Shown: in pieces, positions 25,201-39,080 of the stretch
Layout: each line of letters opens with the position of its first letter
How positions within the stretch are numbered: the first letter of the stretch is position 1
Assembly: GCA_037577475.1 (NCBI GenBank)
Contig: CM075202.1
Span: 7,136,501-7,200,500, forward strand
DNA from: Chaunax sp. Z400
Lineage: Eukaryota > Chordata > Actinopteri > Lophiiformes > Chaunacidae
Direction: 5' to 3'
Length of the DNA: 64,000 nucleotides
Made by a program: the position numbers and the translations under genes
Notes under the pieces: model-generated
Told to the model about the DNA's origin: nothing
Database searches by the model: none
Seen by the model: the letters and a program-made list of their open reading frames with translations, nothing else

Positions 25201-26286
25201 CTCTCACACTCAGCATGGAGCTCTGCTGCACAAAACACTCTGAGCCCATGGAAGTCATGTCTATTGTAGGCATCAGCATCAACTCACCATCTCGTCTTCT
25301 TCTCGCTCCAAACTTTGGAAACTAGACCAAACACTGATATGACACACTGATGACAGAGACACTGCCAAATAATGAACGTATAAAGAACATTTTTGGCTCA
25401 TTAAAATCTTCTTTGCAGTACAGTCTTACCTTGTGGCCGGCTTTTGTCTCCTCTTCTTTATGGTGCATTATGGGTAAGAAAAAAAAAGAAAAAAAAGAAG
25501 ACCGTGAACACAGTGCAAGGGTAATGAAAGCTGCATGTTCAGACACTTCTTTTTTTTAAATATTGTCTTTATAAATAGTTTGAAACCATTACATCTGATT
25601 ATAATCTGTTAGATTATACAGTTTTAAACAAATTCATATTTGTTTTCATCAACTTTCTAGCATATTTATGATGCTAAATTGAGGGGGAACCATGACATTT
25701 TTCTCCGGCTGCATTTTAATGATGAATTTTTGATTCAAAAATCAGTTAAAAAAGCATGTCAAATATCATTTTGGCACCAAACAATGACCTGTGGCACATA
25801 GTAGACATAGTGTACTTTCAAATACAGGTTAATTATTTTAGATTTTTTTTAAGTATGTCCCTAAAATCATGAGAATCACAGGCTTCAGCTTTCACTGTCC
25901 TATTACTAAAACAAGTCAAGCTGAACTCATTGTTTCGCTTAAAATAAAATACTCTAAAATCCATAGAGGGTTTCTTCTATGTCAGTAACCAAGTACAACA
26001 CACACACATAGAGTATGTACTTTATTCCCTTTAAACTGACAGTCCAAACCTCTCTGCCTCGGGGCTTGTTTCTTCATCTAAGTGAAGGTGTGAATGAGCT
26101 CAAATCATTATGACTGTGGCTCCCAGTCAGGCCACAAATCAAATCTGAACCTCTTTAATTGGTTTTCTCATCTGTTAGCAGCCTGACATTTGCATGTTTA
26201 CCCGATATGCGCGTTTCACAAGAGATATTTCACTTTACCTACAGCAAAAAACAAACGGCGAGAGACGCTCCTTAATAATTCACATC
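22211..26286. other. Intergenic sequence with repeat fragments
   Basis: No exon recognised. It includes a short LINE/SINE-tail-like stretch (24172-24245, listed separately) and A-rich simple sequence near 24890-24985 and 25478-25500. Confidence 0.45.
24172..24245 (+). repeat. Dispersed repeat tail ('ctttatttatatagca...caaagcgcttta')
   Basis: The string aataatctttatttatatag, then caactcac and ttacaaagcgctttaacag matches the typical 3' tail of a common fish retroposon. Confidence 0.6.
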
Positions 26287-26729
26287 TGTCATGGGAGGCC
26301 ACGCCTCACCCTCGTCCCTCGTGCTACTGCTCGTTTCCCCTCCCTTCTGTTTCTCGTTTGTCTCTCTCTCTCTGCGTTTGTGTGTTTTGGTCAGATTGAT
26401 CCGGTTTCCTCGTGCTGCCGATTCACCCGTGGATCTGTGACCAGTCCACTCATCTGGCCCGGGAGTAAATATCGTTTCTCCCCTCATCTCTTCGCTAGAT
26501 TGTTCACTTTACCTCGTGAAAATAACGCTATGGCCAGAGTCTTTATCAAGTAGGTGATCGTTTTCCTCGTGCCTGTCTGAAAGCTTCCTGTGCCTCAGGT
26601 CCATTGCTCACCTAAATACTCAACCTGTGCCAGTTTACAGTCTGGCCCACTCTGTCTCCTCTGTCTGCACTGCTCCTCCATTCAACTCCAAATAAACCTG
26701 CTTATGAACTCTTTTTATTTTGTGTCACA
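26287..26729 (+). mobile_element. Possible solo LTR
   Basis: The block starts tgtcatgggaggccacgcct. It has pyrimidine-rich tracts, a polyadenylation-like aactccaaataaacctgc near the end, and closes with tgtgtcaca. The TG...CA ends and the position of AATAAA fit an LTR of about 440 bp. The flanks (acatc and gttct) do not show a target-site duplication, so this remains unproven. Confidence 0.35.
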
Positions 26730-28561
26730 GTTCTGCCTTTTAAGATTCAAGCACAACACAACAATATCTTTCTTTGATTATTTATTAATAGTGTTTTTAT
26801 GCCCCCGCTAAAGGGGACATAGGGTTCAATGAAATATCACACATGAAATCTTCAATTTGCTTCAATTTATTTATTTTTTTTTAGGCACATTTAAACTTCT
26901 GGCATTTTCATGTCAATCTGCTGGTTTATCCACTTGAGCACAAATTGAGTTTTGCCAATAGTGGAGGCATCGGTGTTGTGGCACGAGTTGCCATTAGGCT
27001 TGTTTCATAAGAGGATGCTAAAGTCACACTTTGATGGATTTATTTTTAAGATCTGGTCTACACAGCCTTGTAGAATCATTTTTCTCAGCCGTCCATCTTT
27101 GTGCACCAGACAGATCTGCTTCTATTAATTGATATTAGTACTTAAACTAAACTCTCTAATGACTCAAAAGCAATACGGGTATCTACGCATCACATGTAAT
27201 GGGTCACATTTAACGCTATTTTCTTCTGTTTTACAGGTGTGACAAAGCGATATTTGGCCTCTGAGCGCTGCCAAAAAGCCAGAAACGAATGTGTCTGAAT
27301 GCAAGACCTAAAAACTAAAATTAAAACCTCCCCAAATTAGAGGCTGCTCATCATGTATAACCCAAAAACGTTTGCGCGGCTGTAATATGTCAGACGCGTT
27401 TGTGGTGCTCAACTTCCTGCGGAGTCCTGCCATCAAGTGGCTGAGAAAAAAAAACAACTGATTAATGCAGCTTTGAAGTTCAATTTTAGGTAGAACACAC
27501 TGTGGCCTAAATGTTATCCAGCCTCAGTGTTGAAACGCTCTGCGTGAGGTGCCATCTTTTGATCGGTTCCTCTCTCTGTAAGCCACCACCGCCTGGTATG
27601 CCCTGCACATTCCCGTGGTAAACGCTGTTGTTGTGTGAGAGAGATGGATGGATGTGATGAACTCATTTATTATTCAGACCCCGGCGTGACTGAAGAGGGA
27701 CAACAGGACGGCAGCGCGGGGGGAGAGAGAGAAAAGGCTGTGGTTACTAATGAGGGTTTATCACAATGATACAACCTTCCTCATGCATCTTTCATACGAA
27801 GACCAGCATAAGTACACAAACACGAGACACTGTGTGATGCATTGCTGCGTGTCCTGGCATTAATGATGTGTGTAATAGCCATGGGATGGCGAGACCTTAC
27901 TGGCCCATACATGTTCTGATACCCTAGAAAACCATGACATTCAAAAGGTCATTCATTTGTCTGGACAAACGCACAAGTGTCTGTCGTTTAATGGTTTATC
28001 GAGAACCGTTCACAGCGGAGCCTTACGATAACATTAGTGGAACCCGTACAAAAGGATCGTAGATAGTTACATAAATGCTGAAGTAAAACATCTGATTATT
28101 AGATCATCACATACAATATTTACATAATTTAGAACTTCTGTACAGTAGAGCAGCATTCAGGTGTTAAATTATTCATATTTTGTAACAAAAAAATGCTTCC
28201 TTCAACTTGCAAGAATAACACTGTATTCTGTATTTGTCTTAGCAACGGAAACACCCATGAATAAGTCAGTCTCTCAATACTCTGCAAATCCCCAGCCCAT
28301 CTGTTCCTATGGAGAATATGAATACTGAAGAAACAAATAAGTTTTTTTTTTTTTAAAAAGGTGCAGTTCTTGCCTGAAACGGTTGGGCACTGACGTTTTT
28401 AGAAAACGTTGTTCAAACAGGTGAGCATTTGCTCAGGGCTATTTTCAGCTGCAGATTCATACACATGTGGTGCATTACTGTGTACTAAAAGTGAAAAGAT
28501 GATGTATGTGTGTGTTGTGTTGTGAGCAATAACGGAGCGCTATGGCAAAGAGGCATAAGAA
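26730..28561. other. Intergenic sequence, no gene seen
   Basis: No coding exon or RNA gene recognised. Only a T-rich stretch near 26871-26881 and a purine-rich run at 27718-27736 stand out. Confidence 0.45.
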
Positions 28562-29235
28562 GGCCCTTTTCACCGAGGCAGTTCCCGGGGCGGTTCCAGG
28601 CCAGAGCCTAATTTGGAACCAGCTCTTCATGTTTCCACTGCCGAAGAACCGGCTCTCGGCCCTGAAAACTGGTTGCAGAGTGGAACCAAAGCGTTGCTGG
28701 GCCAGAAAAAAGAACAGGTTACGTCGGGGGCTGGGGGCGGGATTATCCTAACCAACCAAAAGTTTTGTGAGCGCCATTTTTAAAGAGTTTGTGTAAAGTA
28801 TAGTCTACCAAATTTGACTAGAAATGAACAAGAGCTTCACTATGTTATATTATATATCTTGTTTTAGATAGAAGGGAAACTCTTTTTAGTAGGATCAGTT
28901 CTTTCCATGGGATTAACTGACAGTAAGCAAAATAAATAATACCACTATCCTCAAATATGAGTTATCGACTTCTAGATATTAATCATGTTGTCCTTCTTGT
29001 TTCTTCTTTACTAACAACAGAAAAACTGTAGAATCAGGCCCTGGTTTTCCACCAATCTTCATTCTGACAGCAAGGCTCTCATGAATGACGTGTCCCTGTG
29101 TGTCGGGTATGAGCTCACTGAATGGGTTGTGAGTCAAAGACCACCATGTAGGCTTGTTGGAGGAATGTTATGTTGGGACTAAAGAGCATCCTCTTAAGGC
29201 AGTTCTGTCGTCATACAGAAAGGTTCAAGGTGTTC
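28000..29235 (-). other. Downstream flank / presumed 3' UTR of tbc1d32
   Basis: The 3' UTR should begin at 29235 and run to lower coordinates. No AATAAA or common variant on the minus strand lies close to the stop. The nearest canonical hexamer I saw is about 1.57 kb away (27666-27671), and an ATTAAA lies near 27988. The true end of the transcript cannot be fixed from sequence alone. A DNA-transposon-like repeat sits inside this interval (28562-28765). Confidence 0.35.
28562..28765. repeat. hAT-like short non-autonomous DNA element
   Basis: It reads ggcccttttcaccgaggcag, ttcccggggcggttccaggc, ggaaccagctcttcatgttt, then ccactgccgaagaaccggct and gtggaaccaaagcg. These 'gttcc/ggaac' motifs with a 'tttccactg' core are a known style of fish MITE. 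It lies just 3' of tbc1d32. Confidence 0.5.
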
Positions 29236-29355
29236 TTATGTAACAGGATTAAGGATGTTTTTCATGTCAGTGAGAACAATGTCTCTGTAGCTGTGCTCCA
29301 GTTGCTCCATGAACTCCAAGTAGTTGCTGACCTTGAAGCCCTGAATTGGCTCCTC
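29236..29355 (-). CDS. tbc1d32: tbc1d32 exon 16 of 16, terminal coding exon with stop
   Basis: Acceptor ttttttttcttcctgcag has a long pyrimidine tract. The exon holds 39 codons plus TAA at 29236-29238. The frame starts [20 protein letters not shown] and ends [18 protein letters not shown]. This is the conserved tail of the family. A plus-strand frame over it is a shadow. Confidence 0.92.
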   Translation of the reverse strand, partial: EEPIQGFKVSNYLEFMEQLEHSYRDIVLTDMKNILNPVT

Positions 29356-32300
29356 CTGCAGGAAGAAAAAAAACACAGAAATATCAGTATAATGTAATTT
29401 GTGGCTCTGAAGGAATTAGAGAAAAAATAACCCTGGTGATGTCATAGTGATGTCATGAGAGTTACATCGACTTGGGCTTGGAGATGACACACTTAGAACA
29501 GCAAGTCTTTGTTACAATCTGTAGGCATGGAGTTTTTTGCTGCAGAATGGAACACGACTGCTTCGAAAGACAAAAGGCTCAAGTTATGTGCAACAGAGAC
29601 ACTTTTTCACTTTCATTCCGTTTGATTATTTTCTAATCTCAAGTTCTGCCACGTGTCCTCTTTTAGGATGAAGATATGCAGACAGATAATGGTTTGGTAT
29701 TGAGGCAGAAGGTGGCTTCCTTAATTATAATTCACTTTGTTAGGACATGAAGTGTGCATAACTCGGCATGTCCTTTTCATTAAAACACTTTACATTCAAT
29801 CTATTTTCAAAGTCACAGCAAATCTAATTAAATCTGTGGGAATCGAATGATGCACCGTGATAGGAAACAACATCAGTGTTTTGTGTTCAGGTAATGAGTT
29901 TTTACGTGTCGGAAAAGAAAAAAAAACATCATTGTACGTACCGGCATCTCCACCACACAGGTAAACACACACTGTCTAAGAGACAAGAATCAGTCCAGAC
30001 ACAACATTTTATTTGCCTCATTTGTTCAGTCAGGATTTTAATTTTGGATGCCATAATTGTTGCCTCAGCTATAGTACACATCTGCCACAACAATCCTCCG
30101 TCTCATGGGCAATGCAAACACTGCTACAGAGCAAATAACTGTGAGTGGAGAGCATTATGTTGCAAGTGGCATTACCAATTAGCAGCTTTGGAAAGCTGCA
30201 CCACACTCAGTCCAGAGCAAACACCATGATTTTACCTTCTATCGTTATCCAGGCCAAGGCAAGAAACCACCACTATTTAATGACTTCTGTAATTAAACCA
30301 TCAAGGCGCTATATAACCAGACATTAAAAGTAATGGACAAAAAACAAATTAGGTGGCACCACATGTTCAATCTGGAAAGCTTCATAAACTACTCCATTCA
30401 AAAGCTTATTCTCAAATGCCTGCACAGACCTACTCCTTCACCGTTTAACGAATGCGTTACATCATCAGTACTCCAGTAGACTCAGCACACGTGCATCATT
30501 AAATGATGACTGTGCAAAAAACTCCATCAGCCTTCTCTGTTAAAAGGAGGAACACTTGTTTACATACTGATTTAAAAATGCAACACAGTTATATAGATTT
30601 CATCATCATAAATCAGCGTCTTGCATTAGGTGCAGTTTATTTTGTGGTGCATGCTCTGATTTTGCAGCATCGATGTTTTTGTTTTGTCCATATGAAATAA
30701 AAAAAAATGAATGAATAAATATAAGGAGAAAAATAATCAAAATGTAATAAGAAAGACTTTCTATGGGGTCATTTTATATTTATTTAAACAGCAGAAAATT
30801 TGCAGTGATAGGTGTCATTGTCTGGATATTAAATGGCCTAATCAGGATACGAGATTTCGCTCATGTCACACAGCCCTACTTTAGTCCAGACTGAATGTAT
30901 TTAAAAACTACTGAATGGATTTCATGAAAGTTTTCTGAGGATTAGAAGACATTTCTAATTCCTACAGAGTCGTCAACCGGATGACTATCTCTAAAATGTT
31001 ATTAGAAACATTAATATTTCTGAAATAAATTCTAAAATATCTCAACAACTAATGGATGAATTACCACGAAGTTTGGTGCACACATTCACGATTCCCCTAG
31101 GATGAATCCTACAGAATTTGGTCATACTGGAGTGGAGAAGAGAAATGTCTTTGGCTGAACTGCTCACAACTCAATCACATTAAACTTGATATGGTCGCTA
31201 AACATTGTACACATTGCTTTTTAAAAAAAAAAAGAAGGCACAAGTCAAAAATCAGTCAAATAATACCTCTTTCTTATAGTTCAGTGGTTTGCAGTTTTGT
31301 GTTTCCCAAAGAAATGTCTACTTGTGACCCCGTGTCGAAGGGCTGATGAGCTGGTCAATCAAAGAGTGATTTTGCCTGCTTGGACTGTTTCACTTGAAAA
31401 GTTGAGAGTGCTGAAGTTGGCTTATATTACAGATAAGCTGATATAAGGAAAGTAAACCCAATTTTAATTTCACCCTGATCTACTAAACTGAAAATCACCT
31501 CACTGCCTCTTACAGTACGTTCATCCATCATCAGCTGTGGCGGAGCAGGATCTTGGTATCCTTTATAAGGCTATTCAATGCATGTAGAAAAAACACAAAG
31601 GAGAAGTGTGAGGAAAAGAAGTAGACTGAGAGCCAATGAAGCCATAGGTTTTACTTAAAGGGAACAAATAGTGACTACAGAGGATTGATCGGTCAGAGGG
31701 GAGAAAGTCATGTCATGAAGAAATGAGTTTTCAGTCTGATGGAGGACTCTGGACCGGGTTATTCCAGAAAACAATGAATCACTACATAAAACAAACTTAA
31801 TAAATGAAAAATCTCATTTTGATTAGATTGTGCTATGAATTACTCACAGTGTTATTTGATATACTGACGTTAATAGAGTGCAGTTTTAATGTAAGATAAG
31901 ATGAGAGCTATCCCTTGTGTAAATGCACTGATTGGAGTAAGCCACTCACATGTACTTGTACTTGTGCCTTCGTTTTAAGCTTGTAAATCCAAGACGACGT
32001 TTGTGCCATATTTGAAGAAATTTCCTCAAAGTTATCCTGACATATCACCTACTCAAAAATGGGTATGAATGGCTCCAGCCATAACTATCAACAGACTGTG
32101 GGCATAAAAATATAAGCAAGGTATCCTCGTCACATCTAAGACAGCTTCAGAATGAATATTTTAGCTCTGCAAAACTGAAGCTTCTCTTTTTTTTTATCTC
32201 ATGCAGTCAATAGTCAGAGGCAGACGTATAAACTCTGTCTCCTTTTGTCTACGTTTCTTCACTGCAGCTAAGCTCCAGTCAGACTCAAAATGGTTCTAAC

Positions 32301-32589
32301 AAGTCAAATGCCTTTTTTGAAATTTTAATTTAGATGAAATATAGATGCGCCTCCTTGGGAGACAGGGTAAGTGTCGAAGGGGTGCAAATGTGTGTCTGTG
32401 TGAATCTCTAAAAAATCCTCTAATATCATGTCTGTCAGAGTATAATACTTGTTTCACATTGTTCCCATAGAGAGTCAGAGGAGAAGGAGGAGGAGAAGAC
32501 CATTAGATGTAAACCAGCATGTCTGAAACGTTCACCAGTTCAGCTCAGGACAAGGATTGTGTAGTTTTTTTGTTTTTCTCTCTCTTTCT

Positions 32590-32623
<34 letters not shown>

Positions 32624-35600
32624 CGTATAGACACAAACATTATTATGCTTCGAATACGTCTCTTGCAGCAGTATCCAGTGCTGCAGCTCATTAGAAGAGC
32701 TTCCTCTGATAAAGACCCCATAACTGATTTTTTTATTCACGAAATCTGTCAGCGCTCGTGGCCATGTTAGCGCCAGAGCTGTCAGCCAAAGACAAGACAG
32801 AGTGAAAGGCTTAATGAGAAATGATGATGAGTGCTTTGTGTCAAGCCATGCCTCATTCACACTGCTGGTGTTTGTTGTTGCTTTGGATATCAGTAGAAAA
32901 ACAGATCTCCGAGACTTTTTATGAAATCTTTGGGGCCACTCTTCATTTCAGCGTTCAGTCAATAGTACAGAGCAGAACTTACTTCCATTCAGGGTAGCCA
33001 TCGTTTCGCAGTCCACTTCCAGCGAAATACAATGAGACGTTTTGTGAACAAATTCCAAAAGTCGATGTTGTTCATTATTGATGTGGATCTGAGATGACTG
33101 CTGAATTTAATAGGGGAGCTGCGCAATTCAGTAGAGGGCTGCACTCCAACCCCACTAACCCAAATTAATTCTTAAGCTGTCATATCGACACCGTCAAGAT
33201 ACTAATCCTTCCAGAGCACACAGAAGCCTTTCTTAAACAAAGTATTGTAGCACCAACATTAGTATCCTGTGAGCACTTACCCTAAGGTATGAACTGAGAG
33301 AACACTCTTAAAATTCACAATCAGCTTGATGCAGTGCCCTATTGATTGGTGTGTAAACTAAGCTCATGAAAAATGGAGGACACTAGCAAGGAAAGATGAA
33401 CAGGTCCGATAATATCAACCTAAGTGTTGACGTATTTTTGTTGGCAAAGTTACCGACAAAGATAAGGCTGCTTATCCGCTTGCCTTACCTACATTGGTTT
33501 GGTTTCCGCCTATCTGTCCAGCAGATTTGCAGCAAACAAATTAAAAAAGGGGGAATTAAGGCAACTGGATTGGAGCAAATAATCTAGACTGCACAAAAAG
33601 CATAGTTCCATCAGAAGAAATGTATTAAATGCAGCTTTGTAGAGCCTGTGCTATGTGTGTTTGAAGTTATACCAGCATTAATTCATGTAATTGAGTAATA
33701 TGTAATGAATGAGTCAAACACTAACCTATTGAAAATGTTACAATATCCGTCTTCAGCCAGTAAACCATTCATAACTAGGCCATTATTATTGTTACATGGG
33801 ATGTAATAATATTTAGTTCAAACCCCAATTCCAAAAAGCTGTGACATTATGTAAAATGTCAATAAAAAAACAGAATGCAACGATTTACAAATCCTTTTAA
33901 CCTAAATGCAATTGAATACAAAGAACGATGTATTTAATGCTAAGAGTTATAAACGTTATTGGTTTCTTTTTTATAAATAAAAAAAAAAAAATGGTGCAGA
34001 AATTGTTGAAAATCTTCTTTTTTTTTCTTTTCCTGCTCAGGGTGATGTTTGTTTTTTTGACCAGGGCAGAAGTCGATTCTTATCTCTCAGAGAATCTACA
34101 CAAGCATATCTTATCTCAGGGGGAACCCCGCTCCCTTTTTCAGCTGGAGGGGAAACAACAGACAACTTCTCTGGGTCTTGAGAAGCTGCAGCATTTATGA
34201 ACTGGCACACTGTAGCCTTACTGAACATTTTCTGCCAATTTGACAGCTATTTGTTAACCTTTTCCTCTGCTCTGCTCGCACTCACTGCCCACTTTTTGCT
34301 GCTCGCTCTCTTACTCAACCACACACTGCTGTTAACAAGGTTAACTTACTAATACTTTTTCAGAGTTGTTCACCTTATCTAGTGTATATTTGATACTGGC
34401 TGCATAAAACCAGACTCTACATCAATATGTGAGTGCCTCTTTATGGCCACAGTTACATACATACACCGTAGACAATACTTACTGATACTCGACTACATCA
34501 AATATATTGTAGTACTGAAGCTCCATCTGACCTTAAGGAAGACCTGCAGCTCCTGGGACTGCGTTCGCTGCAGGATGTCTGGCTGCAGGTGTTTGATAAT
34601 GGCCACGCACATGTACACTTGGTAGTCCGGACCCATCACCACACACGTGGAAATGTAATGGCAGATTTCTATCCAGTCCAGATAGTTCCAGAAACACTGA
34701 GTCAGCCAGTGGAGGCACATCTGCGGAGAGAGCGAGACAAAAGGATTATGTTTTTATTGAACCTCCCTGTTATTGAGAATAAACCCGGCAACCGAATATT
34801 AAAATTTCCTCTGCGAACAAGTTTTATGAGTTCAAATTTAATCCAAGTGAAAGAAATGAAAGATCCCAATTACAATGTAGTATAAATGATCTACTCTATG
34901 CTTCTGGCAAATAATGAAGCATTTTTCGGGTAATTACTGCTCTCTCTATGATACGTAGATCAAACATGTCAAATAAAATGCCTGTGCCCTCAGTCTCTTG
35001 TCAGTATTTATAGCTCTCTTCGAAATACTACATTTATTGAAGGAAAAAATGTATAATTTGTTGATTGTGAAGTACTTTGGACAGCGTCATTCGAGAGACA
35101 TAAGAAAAACGTGACCTGCATACTTGGGTTTATGCAAGTAAGATATTACATTGTACTCAGAGCTATGGAAAGAGGGATAGTGTGCTGGTTAATGAGGTGT
35201 CAGCTAATCTATGTTTGAAGTTTGATGTTTGTTAAGAGTAAAGTAGGCCAAAAAGTTCACAAATTACAGACGGAGGTTGTTTGTAGGAGCATTAAAGAAG
35301 TATTTCACCTCTGCAAAGGTGGTCATGTCACACGAGCCTCTCTGAAATTGGCGGTACATGACCAGAAAAAAACAGAGACAAAGGGTGTTTTAATTCCCAT
35401 TTGCTCAGAGAGCAAAAAGATTTTAGAGTAGCATGCAGTGCTTTGAGCTGAATGCTAATGTCGACGTTAACATGCTAATGTTTGGTAGATATAATGTTTA
35501 CCACGTTTGTTTAGCATGTTAGCATGCTATTATTTGCTAATGAGCTCAAAACAGAGAGTTCAGCTCAGACTTATGGGAATGTCGTGTAGTTTTGCACGTA

Positions 35601-38600
35601 TTAGATAATAAACAAAATCACTGTTCGAATAATTTTTTTTTAAAAAGACCTGATGATGGTGAAAAGTAAATGGATCACCCACCAAAGATATTCTAATTCA
35701 TCTTAAGGGAGACACAAATGCAGCCTCAGAGGGGACCCACAGGAAAAGTCAGGGGTCATCAAAGTTAGCAGGATTAATCCTCTGGGGAACATGAATGTAT
35801 TTGCAAAATTTCATTACAATCCATCAAACAGCTGTTGAGATATTTCAGGGTGAATCAAAGCGTTGGACCGACATGAGCTTTCCCAGAGTCATGCAGCGAG
35901 AAATGCTAATAAAAAGACAGCATGCTGGAAATTGTAGATTAGCTCTAGGTTTAAGCCCACATGGAGGCGGCATTTGATAAATGTGCCACGGTCAGTAAAA
36001 TCTACTCTCTTTGTGGCTCAACTCTGCTTTTCCTGATAATGATTTAACCACAACCAGTAGCTGTGAGTCTGACAGAGCTTCACACCCTTATATCCAGTTT
36101 TCCCCAGACATTCAACAGACATCAAACGGCGCACACGCTGCATTTTAAATAGCTGTCATGCCACTGTGTTCACTTAACGACACAAGTCTGCCCAAGCATA
36201 AAAACAAGCTCCACTCATACTCCATGAAGATATTCGATGATTACCGCCTCTTCAGCTACGGTGGGAAAATAATGAAAACACTGGCATCCTAACTGCTGGA
36301 TCTATGCTGCCCTTTTTCTTTTTTAAACACCCTCAGGCACAAAAGCAAGTACTTATAAGTTTTTCTGTAAATATAAACCAGAGACTATCAATCTCTTCAA
36401 GGTCTTTACAAGAGCACCCTTTATTCCAGAGAGGGGCAAAGTGTTTGTCTCAACCAGGCTGCAGTCTGGTTTTGTCAAAGGTGTGGCGGGAAAAAACAAC
36501 AACATTCGGATGTTGCTCACATCATAGAAAATTGTTCGTCTCCGTCACTACAGATCATACCTGGGATGGAGTGAAACCAGACATCCTGAAGGCGGAGTGG
36601 ACCAGAGGTACTTCAGCTTTCAGCAGCATCTCCACATAATGAGCTGTGCACCAGTAAACTGGAGGAATTCCTGATTCAGCTACTTCCACAGGAACATGGA
36701 CCTGTGACGGAAAACATGAGCTTTTTTAACCTCAAAACAAGTTTTATAGATTTAAAGCAGAGCTATACATATGTAAATATCTGTCTGCTTGTACCACTGG
36801 TGGATATCCAAACAAACAAACCAAAAAAACAACAAAAAAAACCAACATAAACATCAATTATAAGCTTCAGTGCTGATATGGAGATAATGCCAGTCTTGAA
36901 TACTTGCACAGCTTTTATCATGAGCCATGGAAATAGAAACAGTGCTGTTTGTGTGTGTATAAATGTCTTCATGACCACATTCCCTCCTACATTTTGCAGC
37001 GGCCTCTTATTTATTCGTCCCCGCTTCTGTTTTCCCATGATATTGACAAAATGAACAACATTGTGTAGTTCGAAGCTAACCGCCGTGTGGAAATCTTCCC
37101 CCGATCTTCATCTTCACGCTGAGAACACGTAACACGCGATCAGTCGACTTCAAGCCAGTCGCTGACGTCAGTGAGAGATGACTAGATGAGAGAGGTTGCC
37201 ATAATGACAGCAAACATTAATCTCAGCACCTCACCGCTTTCCTGCAATTTAGCATGACTGAAACCAGACTTCTTCTCCTTACTTGAACTATTTCTATTAC
37301 ATCTTTATTCATCCTCGTTTCCCCTCTATGTCATTTATCTCTTTCAGCCATCCTCCTCCTCGTCCTACTCCTCCGATCGTAGCGGTTCGCTAATGGTTTT
37401 TCACCATGTTGAAAAATGAAGACACACAGTCGAACTTAAAGCAATTAAGTGAAAAATGTTAGAATTCATCTTCGTTTATTCATTTCCTTTCTTTGCCATT
37501 GCATTGTCGATTGATGATTGTTGACGTGCTGTGCATGAAAAAAGATGTCAAGACCAACTTTCAGAGCTGTTCTCATTTTAAGTTGCATTTAACTTGTGTA
37601 CATTGTGTACAATGACAGAACAAGCTGGATTCATACTTTATTTAAGAGGTCGACAGGAGTCTCTCCATAGGTAAATACAGTGAGGGTCTGGACTGATAGC
37701 GTACAGCATCAGAGTTACCAGCTGATAGCACCACCTCAACAGTAAATGCATTAAACATGATTAGGTCATATCATGCTTTAATGATATTCCTTGCAGTGGC
37801 TGTGCTTACATTCTCTTTTCAGGAAGGTCGACCATGTTTCATGAATAAATATGGAACATTTCTATGCAATTGCTGTATTTTTTTGTATATGTTTTTTTTC
37901 TGGTATCATAGTATATGAGAGTGAACAGACTCCCAAAATTTGGGAAATCCGTAATGTTAACTAAACAGGAGACAGTCAGTTCTCAATGCAAAGCTGACAG
38001 TTCAACTAATGAAAAATAGCTGGGCAATGAAAATAAAGCTGAGTAAAACAGATGAGCTAAAAGATTCTCCATCGACTCAGAGTTACCTCGTGTTGCATGA
38101 CCAGTGCGCTGCTATCAGCTCCTGGGATTAACCAGTCTGGGAGCTGGGTGGCTGATGGTGGATCCACAGAGTAGAGAGGAGCTGGAGAATTATCTGATGA
38201 ATTATGGGCATTTTGGCTCAGTGCTGGAAGTTGGCAAAGCTATATGACAATCACTCTCGGGCAGACAGAGCCTCCTCCACTGGTGTGTAATGCTAGATGC
38301 ATGCGTTTCCTGAATTAATATTCTGTGGGCTGGATGGAAAGCTTTGGTGGGCCAGATGTGGGCCGCGGGCGACCAGGTGACGATACGTCAGTCTTTCAAA
38401 TATCGTGTTTGTTGCCATCTGAGGATTCTGAAGTGCTACATTACAGCATACTTAAATCCTAGCTGTTGCATTTTCAATGAAAGGTATTGTAGTTGTATTT
38501 GCACTTTCGTTAAACTCACAGAGGCGTGTATCCTTGCTGGCCAGATGAATGCAGACGTAAGCAGAGAGGACAGGTTGAGAAGTAAACTCAGAGACCGGTC

Positions 38601-39046
38601 CACGTCTCCAGCCATGATGAGGAACACTGTGGAGGCCAGCCAGTCATGGCCTGGATAACCGTCCTGCTGAGTGACTGGAGGGCAGAGTTAAAGAGCCAAA
38701 GGAGTCGTGGAAAAGATACAAAGATCAGTGTCAAATAACAATGGAAAACAAGCATACCTACTTAGTTTATGGTCCATTGACCATAAATGGGACTGATAGA
38801 TGTGGTATGTGGATCCAAAAAGCCTTTATCTTACCTTCAAATTAGCTCTGTTGCATAATTTAAATGGTAACAGCTTTAATTAAGACAAAGTACCACTTTG
38901 CATGCAAATAGATCAGAACTGTGTAAGAGCCTCGGAATTGTATTACAAATTATCATACAGAGCTATGCATCAGTGTGACATACAAAATAATCTCACTAAT
39001 TTGACAGATATTGTCTGGCAAAGGAAGGCAGTGATGAAATAACTAC

Positions 39047-39080
<34 letters not shown>

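Larger units (their letters stand above)
29356..34531 (-). other. tbc1d32: tbc1d32 intron between exons 15 and 16
   Basis: About 5.2 kb. It holds a degraded reverse copy of a fish repeat (30890-31140), an AC microsatellite (32593-32620) and a degraded DNA-element-like stretch (33822-33970). No nested gene was seen. Confidence 0.8.

Noticed and set aside
38344..38658. Plus-strand open frame of 104 codons
   Set aside because: It is the antisense of tbc1d32 exon 13, which has the matching phase and family residues.
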